A DNA stretch of 64,000 nucleotides from Microbacterium sp. Nx66 (GCF_904066215.1 NZ_LR880474.1:1612001-1676000), one strand, 5' to 3'; positions 45,764 to 54,286 are shown, counted from the first letter of the stretch. Notes: generated from the sequence alone by a model not told the origin. Translations and numbers: made by a program.

Positions 45764-47277
45764 GCGACATCATCCGACTGACGGCGGCGGAGCTCGCCGA
45801 CAAGCTCACGACGCGCGAGGTCTCCAGCGTCGAGGCCACGCAGGCGCACCTCGACCGCATCGCCCAGGTCGACGGCGCCGTGCACGCGTTCCTGCACGTC
45901 AACGAGCACGCGCTCGAGGCCGCGGCCGACATCGACGCCCGCCGTGCCGCGGGGGAGGACCTCGGGCCGATCGCCGGTGTCCCGCTCGCGATCAAGGACG
46001 TCCTCGTCACGACCGATCAGCCGACCACGAGCGGCTCGCGGATCCTCGAGGGCTACCGCTCGCCGTATGACGCGACGGTCGTGGCCCGCTCCCGTTCCGC
46101 CGGACTCATCCCGCTCGGCAAGACGAACATGGACGAGTTCGCGATGGGCTCGTCGACGGAGCACTCCGCCTACGGCCCGACCCGCAACCCCTGGGATCTC
46201 GACCGGATCCCCGGGGGCTCGGGTGGGGGCTCTGCCGCCGCCGTCGCCGCCTTCGAGGCCCCGCTCGCCCTCGGCTCCGACACCGGCGGATCGATCCGTC
46301 AGCCTGCGCACGTGACCGGCACGGTCGGCGTGAAGCCGACGTACGGCGGTGTCAGCCGATACGGCGCCATCGCGTTGGCGTCGAGCCTCGACCAGGTCGG
46401 CCCGGTCACCCGCACGGTGCTCGATGCCGGTCTGCTGCACGACGCGATCGGCGGCCATGACCCGAAGGACTCCACGTCGCTCGACGAGCAGTGGCCGTCC
46501 TTCGCGGCGGCCGCACGCGAGGGTGCGCGCGGCGACGGCCTCAAGGGTCTGCGCGTCGGCGTCATCCGCGAGCTCCCCGACAGCGGTTTCCAGCCGGGCG
46601 TCGCGGCGTCGTTCCGCAGCGCGCTGGCGCTGCTCGAGGCGCAGGGCGCGGAGATCGTGGAGATCGGTGCGCCGCACTTCGAGTACGGCGTGGCCGCCTA
46701 CTACCTGATCCTGCCGGCGGAGGCCTCGAGCAACCTGGCCAAGTTCGACTCGGTGCGCTTCGGTCTCCGCGTCACCCCGGCCGGGAACCCCACCGTCGAG
46801 GACGTGATGTCCGCCACGCGCGACGCCGGCTTCGGCGACGAGGTCAAGCGCCGCATCATCCTCGGCACCTACGCGCTGTCGGCGGGCTACTACGACGCGT
46901 ACTACGGCAGCGCGCAGAAGGTCCGCACGCTGATCCAGCAGGACTTCGCCGCGGCCTTCGCCGATGTCGACGTCATCGCGACCCCGTCGGCCCCGACCAC
47001 CGCGTTCAAGCTCGGTGAGAAGATCGACGACCCGCTGCAGATGTACCTCAACGACATCACGACGATCCCGGCGAACCTCGCCGGTGTCCCCGGCATCTCG
47101 ATCCCGAGTGGTCTTGCGGACGACGACGGCCTGCCCGTCGGCATCCAGTTCCTCGCCCCGGCGCGGGAGGACGCTCGTCTGTACCGCGTGGGCGCCGCCC
47201 TCGAGACGCTGCTCGTGGACTCCTGGGGCGCGCCGCTGCTGTCCCGTGCCCCCCAGCTGGAAGGAGGCGCGCGCTGA
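45760..47277 (+). CDS. gatA: Asp/Glu-tRNA amidotransferase subunit A
   Basis: Glutaminase subunit that supplies ammonia. 505 aa amidase-signature enzyme with the Ser-cisSer-Lys triad: Lys in '[13 protein letters not shown]' near 82, the Ser-rich '[19 protein letters not shown]' near 155 and nucleophile Ser in '[12 protein letters not shown]' near 181. '[13 protein letters not shown]' is typical of GatA. Start overlaps gatC; its TGA overlaps the gatB ATG by one base (TGATG). Need for this complex implies no glutaminyl-tRNA synthetase in the genome. Confidence 0.97.
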   Translation: MSDIIRLTAAELADKLTTREVSSVEATQAHLDRIAQVDGAVHAFLHVNEHALEAAADIDARRAAGEDLGPIAGVPLAIKDVLVTTDQPTTSGSRILEGYRSPYDATVVARSRSAGLIPLGKTNMDEFAMGSSTEHSAYGPTRNPWDLDRIPGGSGGGSAAAVAAFEAPLALGSDTGGSIRQPAHVTGTVGVKPTYGGVSRYGAIALASSLDQVGPVTRTVLDAGLLHDAIGGHDPKDSTSLDEQWPSFAAAAREGARGDGLKGLRVGVIRELPDSGFQPGVAASFRSALALLEAQGAEIVEIGAPHFEYGVAAYYLILPAEASSNLAKFDSVRFGLRVTPAGNPTVEDVMSATRDAGFGDEVKRRIILGTYALSAGYYDAYYGSAQKVRTLIQQDFAAAFADVDVIATPSAPTTAFKLGEKIDDPLQMYLNDITTIPANLAGVPGISIPSGLADDDGLPVGIQFLAPAREDARLYRVGAALETLLVDSWGAPLLSRAPQLEGGAR

Positions 47278-48791
47278 TGGCCGCTGCCAAGCTCATGGAC
47301 TTCGACAAGGCGCTCGAGATGTTCGAGCCGGTCCTCGGATTCGAGGTGCACGTCGAGCTCAACACGAACACGAAGATGTTCTCCGACGCGCCCAACCCCG
47401 CGAACGAGGCGTACCACGCGGCGGAGCCGAACACCCTGATCGCGCCGGTCGACCTGGGTCTGCCCGGTTCGCTGCCGGTCGTCAACGAGACGGCCATCCG
47501 ATCCTCGATCAGCCTCGGCCTCGCGCTCGGCTGCTCGATCGCCGAGTCCAGCCGTTTCGCCCGGAAGAACTACTTCTACCCGGACCTCGGCAAGAACTAT
47601 CAGATCTCCCAGTACGACGAGCCGATCGCCTTCGAGGGCTCGGTGGAGGTGGAGCTCGAGGACGGCACGATGGTGACGATCCCGATCGAGCGCGCGCACA
47701 TGGAGGAGGACGCCGGCAAGCTCACGCACATGGGCGGCTCGACCGGGCGTATCCAGGGTGCCGAGTACTCGCTCGTCGACTACAACCGTGCCGGTGTCCC
47801 GCTCGTCGAGATCGTGACGAAGACCATCTTCGGCACCGATCACCGGGCCCCCGAGGTCGCCAAGGCCTACGTCGCCGCGATCCGCGACATCGTCCGCGGG
47901 CTCGGGATCTCCGAGGCTCGCCTCGAGCGCGGCAACCTCCGTTGCGACGCCAACGTGTCTCTCCGTCCTCGTGGCGAGGAGAAGCTCGGCACGCGCACGG
48001 AGACGAAGAACGTCAACTCGATGCGCTCGGTGGAGCGTGCGGTGCGGTACGAGATCCAGCGCCAGGCGCAGATCCTCGCCGACGGCGGCACCATCACCCA
48101 GGAGACGCGGCACTGGCACGAGGACACCGGGACCACCTCTCCCGGCCGTCCGAAGTCGGATGCCGACGACTACCGGTACTTCCCCGAGCCCGACCTGCTT
48201 CCGGTGCAGCCTCCCCGCGAGCTGATCGAGGAGCTGCGTGCGACGCTGCCCGAGCAGCCCGTCGCCCGCCGTCGCCGGCTCATGGACGAGTGGGGCTTCA
48301 CCCCGCTGGAGTTCCAGGACGTGCGCAACGGCGGTCTGCTCGACGTCGTCGAGGCCACGATCGCCGCCGGGGCCACGCCCGCCGCGGCACGGAAGTGGTG
48401 GACGGGGGAGATCACCCGCCTCGCCAACGCGCAGGAGAAGGACGCGGTCGACCTGGTCAGCCCGGAGAGCGTCGCCGCACTGCAGCAGCTCGTCGATGCC
48501 GGCACGCTGACCGACAAGCTCGCGCGCCAGGTGCTGGAGGGCGTGATCGCCGGGGAAGGCACGCCGCAAGAGGTCGTCGACGCCCGTGGTCTCGCCGTGG
48601 TCTCGGACGACGGCGCCCTCATCGCGGCGATCGACGAGGCTCTCGCCGCGCAGCCCGACGTGATGGCCAAGATCCAGGATGGCAAGGTCCAGGCGGCCGG
48701 TGCCATCATCGGCGCGGTCATGAAGGCCATGAAGGGCCAGGCCGACGCCGCACGCGTCCGCGAACTCATCCTCGAGCGCGCCGCGCAGTGA
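47277..48791 (+). CDS. gatB: Asp/Glu-tRNA amidotransferase subunit B
   Basis: Kinase and transamidase subunit that binds the misacylated tRNA. 504 aa: '[16 protein letters not shown]' near 20, '[20 protein letters not shown]', '[14 protein letters not shown]', '[18 protein letters not shown]', '[24 protein letters not shown]', and the C-terminal GatB/YqeY helical domain ('[25 protein letters not shown]'). All typical. Followed by a strong hairpin that ends the operon. Confidence 0.97.
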   Translation: MAAAKLMDFDKALEMFEPVLGFEVHVELNTNTKMFSDAPNPANEAYHAAEPNTLIAPVDLGLPGSLPVVNETAIRSSISLGLALGCSIAESSRFARKNYFYPDLGKNYQISQYDEPIAFEGSVEVELEDGTMVTIPIERAHMEEDAGKLTHMGGSTGRIQGAEYSLVDYNRAGVPLVEIVTKTIFGTDHRAPEVAKAYVAAIRDIVRGLGISEARLERGNLRCDANVSLRPRGEEKLGTRTETKNVNSMRSVERAVRYEIQRQAQILADGGTITQETRHWHEDTGTTSPGRPKSDADDYRYFPEPDLLPVQPPRELIEELRATLPEQPVARRRRLMDEWGFTPLEFQDVRNGGLLDVVEATIAAGATPAAARKWWTGEITRLANAQEKDAVDLVSPESVAALQQLVDAGTLTDKLARQVLEGVIAGEGTPQEVVDARGLAVVSDDGALIAAIDEALAAQPDVMAKIQDGKVQAAGAIIGAVMKAMKGQADAARVRELILERAAQ

Positions 48792-48797
48792 TTCTCG

Positions 48798-48828
48798 CCC
48801 CCGGGCCTCCGTGTCGGAGGCCCGGGGG
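48798..48828 (+). terminator. Terminator-like hairpin after gatB
   Basis: Perfect 14-bp stem 48798-48811 with 48815-48828, 3-base loop, starting 6 bases after gatB. No U tract; the last base of the stem is the first base of the dinB -10. Confidence 0.65.
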
Positions 48829-48833
48829 ACAAT
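48828..48833 (+). promoter_or_regulatory. Leaderless-type -10 for dinB
   Basis: GACAAT (one mismatch to TAnnnT) is followed by exactly 6 bases and ATG 48840. It abuts the gatB hairpin. I saw no SOS-box-like palindrome. Confidence 0.5.
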
Positions 48834-48839
48834 GGACTC

Positions 48840-50096
48840 ATGGGACACGGTGATGGCAGAGGCCGCATGGTGTCCTCCGCCGACGCCGACGATTCCGGGA
48901 CGCGGATCCTCCACGTCGACATGGATGCGTTCTACGCCGCCGTCGAGGTGCTGGATGATCCGGGTCTTCGCGGGCTGCCGCTGATCATCGGATCCCCGGA
49001 CGGACGATCGGTCGTCTCCAGTGCTTCCTACGAAGCACGGCGCTACGGCGTGCGCTCCGCCATGCCCGTGTCGCAGGCTCTGCGGTTGTGTCCCACCGCA
49101 CGTATCGTCCCGCCGCACTTCTCTCGGTATCAAGAGGTCTCGCGGCAGGTGATGGCGATCTTCGAGTCGTTCACGCCGCTCGTGGAACCCTTGTCGGTGG
49201 ACGAGGCCTTCCTCGACGTGCAGGGTGTGCGCCGGCTCTGGGGGAGTCCCGCCCGGATCGCCGCCCAGATCCGCGAGCGCGTCCTCGCGGAGGTCGGCAT
49301 CACCTGCAGCGTCGGCGTGGCCGCGACCAAGCACGTCGCGAAGATGGCATCGACCATGGCAAAGCCCGACGGAATGCTCGTAGTCGCCGAGCACGACACT
49401 CTCGCGTTCCTCGCGCCGCGCCCGGTACGGGCGCTGTGGGGAGTGGGGCCGAAGGCGGCGGAAGCTCTGGAAGCCCGCGGCCTCCGCACGATCGACGACC
49501 TGCGCACGGCGCCGCCGGAGATGCTGGACCGGGCTGTCGGGCCGGCGCTCAGCACGCGGCTCGCGCAGCTCGCCCGGGGAGAGGACCCCCGCGCCGTCGA
49601 CACCGAGCGCGTGGAGAAGAGCATCGGCCACGAGGAGACGTTCGACCAGGACATCACGGATCGAGCGTTCCTCCGCGCCGAACTGCTCCGGCTCGCCGAT
49701 CGCGTGGGCGCCCGCCTGCGTCGGGCCGGGTGGGAGACCTCCACGGTCGCGATCAAGATCCGCTTCGACGACTTCCGGACCGTCAACCGATCGCAGACGC
49801 TGAGCGAACCCACCGCGGTCGGACAGCGCATCGGCGAGGCGGCGCAGGGTCTGTTCGCGCTCATCGAGCGTCGCGACCCGATCCGCCTCGTGGGAGTCCG
49901 CGCCGAGAACCTCCGGCCTGCGGGAGGTAGCGCGCTGGCGCTCTGGGATGACGACGAGGGCTGGCGCAAGGTCGAGGGGGCGGTCGACGAGGCCATGGCA
50001 CGGTTCGGTTCGGCGACGATCAGCAGAGCGCGCCACATCGGACGAGGTGAAGGACGAGGTGCCGCTCGCCATCCGAAGGATCACGGCGTCGATTGA
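48840..50096 (+). CDS. dinB: DNA polymerase IV (Y-family)
   Basis: Translesion polymerase. 418 aa: metal-binding Asp in 'HVDMDAFYAAVE' near 28 and Asp-Glu in 'LSVDEAFLDVQG' near 122, finger segment 'SASYEARRYGVRSAMPVSQAL', thumb HhH 'LWGVGPKAAEALEARGL', little finger 'VAIKIRFDDFRTVNRSQTL'. The C-terminus ends in basic residues after 'ISRARHIG'; I see no clear clamp-binding motif of the QxxLF type. ATG 48840 is fixed by the -10 hexamer; a downstream GTG at residue 11 is possible. Confidence 0.94.
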   Translation: MGHGDGRGRMVSSADADDSGTRILHVDMDAFYAAVEVLDDPGLRGLPLIIGSPDGRSVVSSASYEARRYGVRSAMPVSQALRLCPTARIVPPHFSRYQEVSRQVMAIFESFTPLVEPLSVDEAFLDVQGVRRLWGSPARIAAQIRERVLAEVGITCSVGVAATKHVAKMASTMAKPDGMLVVAEHDTLAFLAPRPVRALWGVGPKAAEALEARGLRTIDDLRTAPPEMLDRAVGPALSTRLAQLARGEDPRAVDTERVEKSIGHEETFDQDITDRAFLRAELLRLADRVGARLRRAGWETSTVAIKIRFDDFRTVNRSQTLSEPTAVGQRIGEAAQGLFALIERRDPIRLVGVRAENLRPAGGSALALWDDDEGWRKVEGAVDEAMARFGSATISRARHIGRGEGRGAARHPKDHGVD

Positions 50097-50121
50097 CCGC
50101 GCGCCGGAGGCCGCCGTCGGC

Positions 50122-50127
50122 TACCGT
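50122..50127 (+). promoter_or_regulatory. Leaderless-type -10 for the GerW-like gene
   Basis: TACCGT is followed by 6 bases and ATG 50134. Confidence 0.5.
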
Positions 50128-50133
50128 GGGAAC

Positions 50134-50451
50134 ATGCCGAACATTGCACTGGAACTCGGGAATCAGGTCGCGTCCTTCGGCGTGAAGAGCGCATACGGGG
50201 AGCCGCAGGAGATCGACGGTGTCACCGTCACTCCGGTGGCGTTCACCTACGCGGGCTTCGGCGGCGCCAGCGGCGACGGAGGAGAAGGCGGCGGGGGCGG
50301 CGGCGTGTCGGTCCCGGTCGGCGTCTACGTCCGTCGCGAAGAGGGACTGCGCTTCGAGCCGAACATCGTGACGCTCCTGGTCGTGGCCGTGCCCTTCGTC
50401 TGGGTCACAGGTCGGGCACTCACGCGCATCATCCGTGCCCTCAAGAAGTGA
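50134..50451 (+). CDS. GerW/YtfJ-like protein with membrane segment
   Basis: 105 aa. 'GEPQEIDGVTVTPVAFTYAGFGGAS' then a Gly-rich stretch (43-57) and 'GVSVPVGVYVR' match the beta-strand plan of GerW (YtfJ) proteins, which in Bacillus are needed for spore germination; many non-sporulating bacteria have homologues of unknown role. Unusual here is a C-terminal hydrophobic helix (about 79-95) with a basic end, which would anchor it to the membrane. The next gene overlaps it by 17 bases. Start supported by a -10 hexamer 6 bases upstream. Confidence 0.68.
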   Translation: MPNIALELGNQVASFGVKSAYGEPQEIDGVTVTPVAFTYAGFGGASGDGGEGGGGGGVSVPVGVYVRREEGLRFEPNIVTLLVVAVPFVWVTGRALTRIIRALKK

Positions 50452-51016
50452 CGACGCGGTCGCAGCTGCTCTCTCGCACGCCGCGACACTGATCGTCGAG
50501 GACGTCCGCGCACTCGCGGCGTCCAATCCTGTCGTGATCATCGACGGGGGAAGCGGCGCCGGCAAGACCTCTCTGGCTGCGCGTGTGGCACATGCCTGGC
50601 CGGTTGCCGGCCGCGTGCAGGTCATCGCGCTGGATTCGCTGTACCCGGGCTGGGACGGACTCGACGGGGGCGCGGAGAAGGCGCTGGAGGGCATCCTCCG
50701 CCCGCACGGACGCGGCCTGCTCGGCGCCTGGCGTCGCTGGGATTGGGAGCGCGGCGAGGAGGCGGAGACCCACGCCGTGGATCCCGCACTCGGGGTCATC
50801 GTCGAGGGCAGCGGGATCCTGCGTCCGTCCACGGCACGGCTGGCGGATGTCCGCGTCTGGGTGGAGTCCGGGGAACAGTCACGCAAGTCACGGGCGCTCG
50901 CCCGGGACGGAGACACCTACCGCCCGCACTGGGACCGCTGGGCGGCGCAGGAGCGCCGTCACGTCGAGCGGGACCACCCCCGCGAACTCGCCACCCGAGT
51001 CGTCGAGGTTCCCTGA
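50435..51016 (+). CDS. P-loop kinase-like protein (uridine-kinase fold)
   Basis: 193 aa. Walker A 'IIDGGSGAGKTSLAARVAH' near 34-52, a 'IALDSLYPGWDGL' segment (acceptor-binding and Walker-B-like, near 64) and 'GVIVEGSGIL' near 120 resemble uridine kinase/phosphoribulokinase-type enzymes. The final part, 'RDGDTYRPHWDRWAAQERRH', is a lid-like Arg-rich region. Substrate unknown. The GTG start lies inside the end of the GerW-like gene (17-base overlap), implying translation coupling. Convergent with the DUF2017 gene. Confidence 0.8.
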   Translation: MPSRSDDAVAAALSHAATLIVEDVRALAASNPVVIIDGGSGAGKTSLAARVAHAWPVAGRVQVIALDSLYPGWDGLDGGAEKALEGILRPHGRGLLGAWRRWDWERGEEAETHAVDPALGVIVEGSGILRPSTARLADVRVWVESGEQSRKSRALARDGDTYRPHWDRWAAQERRHVERDHPRELATRVVEVP

Positions 51017-51022
51017 GCTCAC

Positions 51023-51520
51023 TCAGCGGAGGGCGTCGGCGTCGCTCTCGTCCACGGCTTCGATGAGGAGTTCGAGGCGGTATCCCAGCCAGTCGTACAC
51101 CGCTTGGCCATCGCCCCCGACGTCGGGCTCGTCGTCGGTGATGCCGAGGCGCGTCGCGATCACGAGGCGGATGGCGGTGAGGGTGCGCAGCCAGGCGTCC
51201 ACGTGGTCACGGCGCACCACGACATCGCGAGGGATCCGGGCATCGGCATCGGTCACCTCGGCGTCGGGGTCGAACATCTGCAGCGATGCGCGAACCGTGC
51301 GGGCGTCGTGCAACCGCCGGTCGAGGAGGTCCGCGCGCGTGGCGGAGGCGAATGCGGCCGACGCATCGTCGTCGTCCGGGTAGGCGTTCGGGGTCAGCCG
51401 GGCCACCCCCGGGTCGTCCTGTTCGGAGTCCCGCAGCACCTCCATGAAGTCATCGACGAGTCGGGCCAGGTGCATCCCCTCGATCGTGGCGACGGAGACG
51501 GTGATCGGCGTGGTGTTCAT
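51023..51520 (-). CDS. DUF2017 family protein
   Basis: 165 aa, acidic, soluble. Signature pieces are 'HLARLVDDFMEVLRD' near 20, 'DPGVARLTPNAYPDDDDASAAF' near 41 and 'VRRDHVDAWLRTLTAIRLVIATRLG' near 105, followed by 'YDWLGYRLELLIEAVD'. DUF2017 is an actinobacterial family nearly always next to clpS. Its ATG overlaps the clpS stop by 4 bases. A role in ClpS/ClpP-dependent turnover is a reasonable guess from context only. Confidence 0.88.
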   Translation of the reverse strand: MNTTPITVSVATIEGMHLARLVDDFMEVLRDSEQDDPGVARLTPNAYPDDDDASAAFASATRADLLDRRLHDARTVRASLQMFDPDAEVTDADARIPRDVVVRRDHVDAWLRTLTAIRLVIATRLGITDDEPDVGGDGQAVYDWLGYRLELLIEAVDESDADALR

Positions 51521-51804
51521 GCGGCCTTCCTGACGGTCGCCCAGAGTCCGTAGTCGTGCATCGCCTGAGCGTGCACCTCCATGGTCTCTCGCGGGCCGGT
51601 GGCGACGATCGCGTGGCCGTCGTGATGAACGGCGAGCATGAGGCGGGTGGCGTGTTCGGTCGTGTAGCCGAAGTAGGTGCGGAAGACGCGCACGACGTAG
51701 CTCATCAGATTCACGGGGTCGTTCCATACGACGACCTCCCAGGGCTCCAGCGGAGCAGCGAACAGGTCTGTGGTCTCCTCGACCTCGGGAAGAGCGGTCG
51801 ACAT
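51517..51804 (-). CDS. clpS: ATP-dependent Clp protease adaptor ClpS
   Basis: Delivers N-degron substrates to ClpAP/ClpCP. 95 aa from ATG 51802-51804 (ATG 51808-51810 or GTG 51814-51816 would add two or four residues). Core: 'PWEVVVWNDPVNLMSYVVRVF' with the Asn-Asp-Pro entry, the hydrophobic pocket 'YVVRVFRTYFGYTTEHATRLML', 'VHHDGHAIVATGPRE', and 'YGLWATVRKAA'. Lies between DUF2017 and the zincin gene with overlaps of a few bases on both sides. Confidence 0.94.
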   Translation of the reverse strand: MSTALPEVEETTDLFAAPLEPWEVVVWNDPVNLMSYVVRVFRTYFGYTTEHATRLMLAVHHDGHAIVATGPRETMEVHAQAMHDYGLWATVRKAA

Positions 51805-51806
51805 GA

Positions 51807-52154
51807 TCATGCCCACCCGAGCTCATGCAACTGCGCGTCGTCGATGCCGTGGAAGTGCGCGATCTCATGGACGAGCGTGGTGTGAATCTCGTCACGGAGT
51901 TGGTCGATGTCGTCGCACTGTGCGAGGTGCGGCTCCCGGTAGACGATGATGCGGTCGGGCAGCTCGCCCATCCCGTATTGCGTGCGCTCCGTCAGCGCCA
52001 GGCCGTCGTAGAGGCCGAGCAGGTCGAGACCGCCGTCCTCCGGACGGTCCTCCACGACGAAGACGACGTTCTCGAGCTGCTCGACCATCTCGTCAGGCAG
52101 CTGGTCGAGCTCGTCGATCACGAGGGCCTCGAAGGCCGCGGCGTCCATGTCCAT
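51807..52154 (-). CDS. Zincin-like metallopeptidase family protein
   Basis: 115 aa. The zinc motif 'HTTLVHEIAHFHGID' (HExxHxxGxxD) is near 91-105; upstream 'RIIVYREPHLAQC' and 'ENVVFVVEDRP' are typical of the small YgjD-neighbour-type 'metallopeptidase family' (DUF1025-like). No signal peptide, so intracellular. First gene of a probable three-gene unit with clpS and DUF2017; its stop lies 2 bases before the clpS ATG. A -10 with a 7-base spacer precedes the ATG. Confidence 0.87.
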   Translation of the reverse strand: MDMDAAAFEALVIDELDQLPDEMVEQLENVVFVVEDRPEDGGLDLLGLYDGLALTERTQYGMGELPDRIIVYREPHLAQCDDIDQLRDEIHTTLVHEIAHFHGIDDAQLHELGWA

Positions 52155-52161
52155 CGCCTCC

Positions 52162-52167
52162 AGCCTA
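52162..52167 (-). promoter_or_regulatory. Leaderless-type -10 for the metallopeptidase-clpS-DUF2017 unit
   Basis: Minus-strand TAGGCT is followed by 7 bases (GGAGGCG) and ATG. The spacer also resembles a ribosome-binding site, but is too close to work as one for this ATG. Confidence 0.5.
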
Positions 52168-52184
52168 CGGCGACGGCCGGGTGC

Positions 52185-52814
52185 TCAGTGCAGAAGGACG
52201 AGGAGGGCTGCCACGCCGATGAAGAGGGTTCCGAACACCGTATTGAGGATCCGCTGTCCCTGCGGGGAGCGCGTGAGACGCCGGAAGGGACGCGCCGCCG
52301 TGGCGAAGAACCCCCACATCACCAGGACGTCGACGACCACGACCGTCGCGACGAGTGCCAGGTACTGGGGGAGCGGTGGCTGGTCCAGTCGGATGAACTG
52401 CGGGATGAACGCGAGGAAGAACACGATCGCCTTCGGGTTCAGCAGGTTCACCCAGAACCCGCGGCGCATCATCGACCAGTGGCTCTCCCGGGCGTCCACA
52501 GGATCCGGCGCGTCGTCGAGTGCCGGCGCGGGCCGGGTCAGGATCAACCGGATCCCGAGGTAGACGAGGTAGGCGGCGCCGGCGTACCGGATGACGTTGA
52601 ACAGGAGATCCGAGCGTGAGACGAGGAGCCCGACTCCAGCGGCGACGATCACCACATGGACGATGAGCGCGATCTGTTGGCCGATGATGCCCCAGATCGA
52701 GCGCTTCCAGCCCTGGGTGAGGGAGTTGGACATCGTGTTGATCGCGCCGGCTCCCGGCGTGAAGCTGATCACCACGGATGCGGTGAGAAGGGAGAACCAG
52801 ACCGCCAGTGACAC
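52185..52814 (-). CDS. LysE family amino-acid exporter
   Basis: 209 aa, RhtB/LysE type with about six membrane helices: 'FSLLTASVVISFTPGAGAINTMSNSLTQG' at the N-terminus (family signature with Pro-Gly), 'IRYAGAAYLVYLGIRLI' near 75, 'GFWVNLLNPKAIVFFLAFIPQFI' near 118, and two C-terminal helices. These pumps export lysine, arginine, threonine, homoserine or similar; the substrate is not evident. The GTG start is fixed by a -10 six bases upstream. Confidence 0.9.
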   Translation of the reverse strand: MSLAVWFSLLTASVVISFTPGAGAINTMSNSLTQGWKRSIWGIIGQQIALIVHVVIVAAGVGLLVSRSDLLFNVIRYAGAAYLVYLGIRLILTRPAPALDDAPDPVDARESHWSMMRRGFWVNLLNPKAIVFFLAFIPQFIRLDQPPLPQYLALVATVVVVDVLVMWGFFATAARPFRRLTRSPQGQRILNTVFGTLFIGVAALLVLLH

Positions 52815-52820
52815 CAGGAC

Positions 52821-52826
52821 AGTCTA
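52821..52826 (-). promoter_or_regulatory. Leaderless-type -10 for the LysE exporter
   Basis: Minus-strand TAGACT is followed by 6 bases and the GTG start. Confidence 0.6.
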
Positions 52827-52862
52827 GGGCCGCGCGACCACGGGGCCGGACCGGCCGAAAGG

Positions 52863-52898
52863 CGAAGAGGCTCGGACCGAACGGTCCGAGCCTCTTCG
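52863..52898 (-). terminator. Terminator of tRNA-His
   Basis: Perfect 16-bp stem 52863-52878 with 52883-52898, 4-base loop, 3 bases beyond the tRNA 3' end. The minus-strand tail is GCCTTTCGG. Confidence 0.85.
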
Positions 52899-52901
52899 AG
52901 C

Positions 52902-52977
52902 TGGGGTGAGTAACGGGGCTTGAACCCGCGACCTCCTGGACCACAACCAGGCGCTCTACCAGCTGAGCTATACCCAC
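52902..52977 (-). tRNA. tRNA-His (GTG)
   Basis: Full cloverleaf with encoded CCA. The anticodon GTG is complementary to 52942-52944. The discriminator is C73, and the base before position 1 is G (complement of 52978), giving the G-1:C73 pair unique to tRNA-His. It lies 36 bp after orn on the same strand. A -10-like TAGACT (complement of 53008-53013) spans the orn stop codon. Confidence 0.96.
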
Positions 52978-53013
52978 CATGCGCCCGCCGAAACAGGCAA
53001 CCCCACGAGTCTA

Positions 53014-53640
53014 TTACATGTTCGAGGTGAACTCCGACACCGTGCGGGCGGCGATCTCCTTCGCATCATCGCTGGAAGGTCCCGGTTCGTCGACGAAGAC
53101 GGCTTCGCGGTAGTAACGCAGCTCGCGGATCGACTCGAGGATGTCCGCCAGCGCGCGGTGCCCGCCGTCCTTGGCAGGTGCCTGGAAGAACACCCGCGGG
53201 TACCAGCGGCGGGAAAGCTCCTTGATGCTGGAGACGTCGACGTTCCGGTAGTGCAGCCACTGGTCGACCTGTGGCATGTACTTCGCGAGGAACATCCGGT
53301 CGGTGCCGATCGTGTTGCCGGCGAGGGGCGCGCGGCGCTCCAGCGGGACGAAGCGGCGGATGTAGGCCAGCGTCTGTTCCTCCGCCTCCTCGAGGCTGAT
53401 CCCCTGCGGGATCTCCTCGATGAGCCCGGAGGTCTCGTGCATCGCGGTGACGAAGTCGTTCATGTGCGCGAGGGCGTCCGCGCTCGGACGGATGACGACC
53501 TGGAAGCCGGGGTCGAGCGGACGCAGCTCGAAGTCGGTGACCACCACCGCGATCTCGACCAGTTCATCGATGGCGAGATCGAGTCCCGTCATCTCACAGT
53601 CGATCCAGACGAGGCGGTCGTTCTCGGAAGCAGTCACCAT
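53014..53640 (-). CDS. orn: Oligoribonuclease
   Basis: Degrades dinucleotides left by other RNases, and pGpG. 208 aa DEDDh exonuclease: Asp/Glu in 'LVWIDCEMTGLDLAIDELVEIAVVVTD' near 9-36, 'FVTAMHETSGL', Asp in 'NTIGTDRMFLAKYMPQ' near 109, and His/Asp in 'GGHRALADILESIREL' near 160. ATG with a -10 six bases upstream. Followed by tRNA-His, a neighbour pair seen in many actinobacteria. Confidence 0.96.
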   Translation of the reverse strand: MVTASENDRLVWIDCEMTGLDLAIDELVEIAVVVTDFELRPLDPGFQVVIRPSADALAHMNDFVTAMHETSGLIEEIPQGISLEEAEEQTLAYIRRFVPLERRAPLAGNTIGTDRMFLAKYMPQVDQWLHYRNVDVSSIKELSRRWYPRVFFQAPAKDGGHRALADILESIRELRYYREAVFVDEPGPSSDDAKEIAARTVSEFTSNM

Positions 53641-53646
53641 GTCGCC

Positions 53647-53652
53647 ATCCTA
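53647..53652 (-). promoter_or_regulatory. Leaderless-type -10 for orn
   Basis: Minus-strand TAGGAT is followed by 6 bases and the orn ATG. Confidence 0.6.
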
Positions 53653-53661
53653 TCGACGGCC

Positions 53662-53691
53662 CCGACATCCGCCGGGGGAGCGCGGTACGGT
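53662..53691 (+). promoter_or_regulatory. Promoter of tRNA-Arg
   Basis: -35-like CCGACA at 53662-53667, 18-base spacer, -10 TACGGT at 53686-53691, then 10 bases to the mature tRNA 5' end. Divergent from the orn promoter. Confidence 0.5.
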
Positions 53692-53701
53692 AGAGATGTC
53701 C

Positions 53702-53777
53702 GCCTCCGTAGCTCAGGGGATAGAGCAGGAGCCTTCTAATCTCTTGGTCGCAGGTTCGAATCCTGCCGGGGGCGCCA
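53702..53777 (+). tRNA. tRNA-Arg (TCT)
   Basis: Complete 76-base cloverleaf with encoded CCA at 53775-53777. Anticodon TCT at 53735-53737 reads AGA and AGG, rare in this GC-rich genome. The anticodon stem is weak: the loop-closing pair is C53732 against T53740 (mismatch) and the outermost pair is G-T. Confidence 0.93.
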
Positions 53778-53804
53778 GTGATCGCCGGTCACGTCGACCG
53801 GAGG

Positions 53805-54080
53805 TCAGCAGTGTCGCAGCGCGTCGACGGCGTCGTCCGCGCGCCAGAACTCGCCGATCAGCCGGAAGCCGCCCGTCGCCAGATGGAGCCGCTCCGCCCG
53901 GTACCGGAGGCCGAGAGGATCGGCCACCACGCGCAGGTGGCCGAGGACGTGCTCGCGGCTGTCCTGTACGCGCCACAGGTGATCGGCGGCACGGACGAGG
54001 TGCTCTCGCCGGGACGCGAGCGGCGGGGCCACGAGGGGGATTCCGGGAGCAGGGATCGAAGCGGTGGTGGTGGCGGTCAT
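53805..54080 (-). CDS. Small hypothetical protein
   Basis: 91 aa from ATG 54078-54080, chosen because AAGGAGAG lies directly upstream. N-terminal third is Pro/Ala/Thr-rich; the rest is a compact soluble domain with 'HLWRVQDSREHVLGHLR' and 'GGFRLIGEFWRADDAVDALRHC'. No signal peptide, membrane helix or known motif. It ends 28 bp after the tRNA-Arg on the opposite strand and is divergent from ssb. The 206-bp spacer to ssb contains no other gene. Function not recognised. Confidence 0.6.
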   Translation of the reverse strand: MTATTTASIPAPGIPLVAPPLASRREHLVRAADHLWRVQDSREHVLGHLRVVADPLGLRYRAERLHLATGGFRLIGEFWRADDAVDALRHC

Positions 54081-54286
54081 GGTCTCTCCTTCCATGGTTC
54101 GAACATACGACCGACCACCGACATTGGCCCGCGCATCGATATCCGGCGGTGACCTGGCTTCTTCTGCACGGATGACGGTTGCCTTAGCCCGTCCACAGAT
54201 CGCGCGATCGTGCCCCTGCAACCTGCTCCGCGAGGTGCACGCTGGAGGGCATCCGGCCGCTGAGCCGGCAGCGAGAGGACGAACGC

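Noticed and set aside
53702-53777. tRNA-Arg 3' end as a possible phage or island attachment site
   Set aside because: No integrase gene, no second copy of the tRNA 3' end nearby and no change in base composition.
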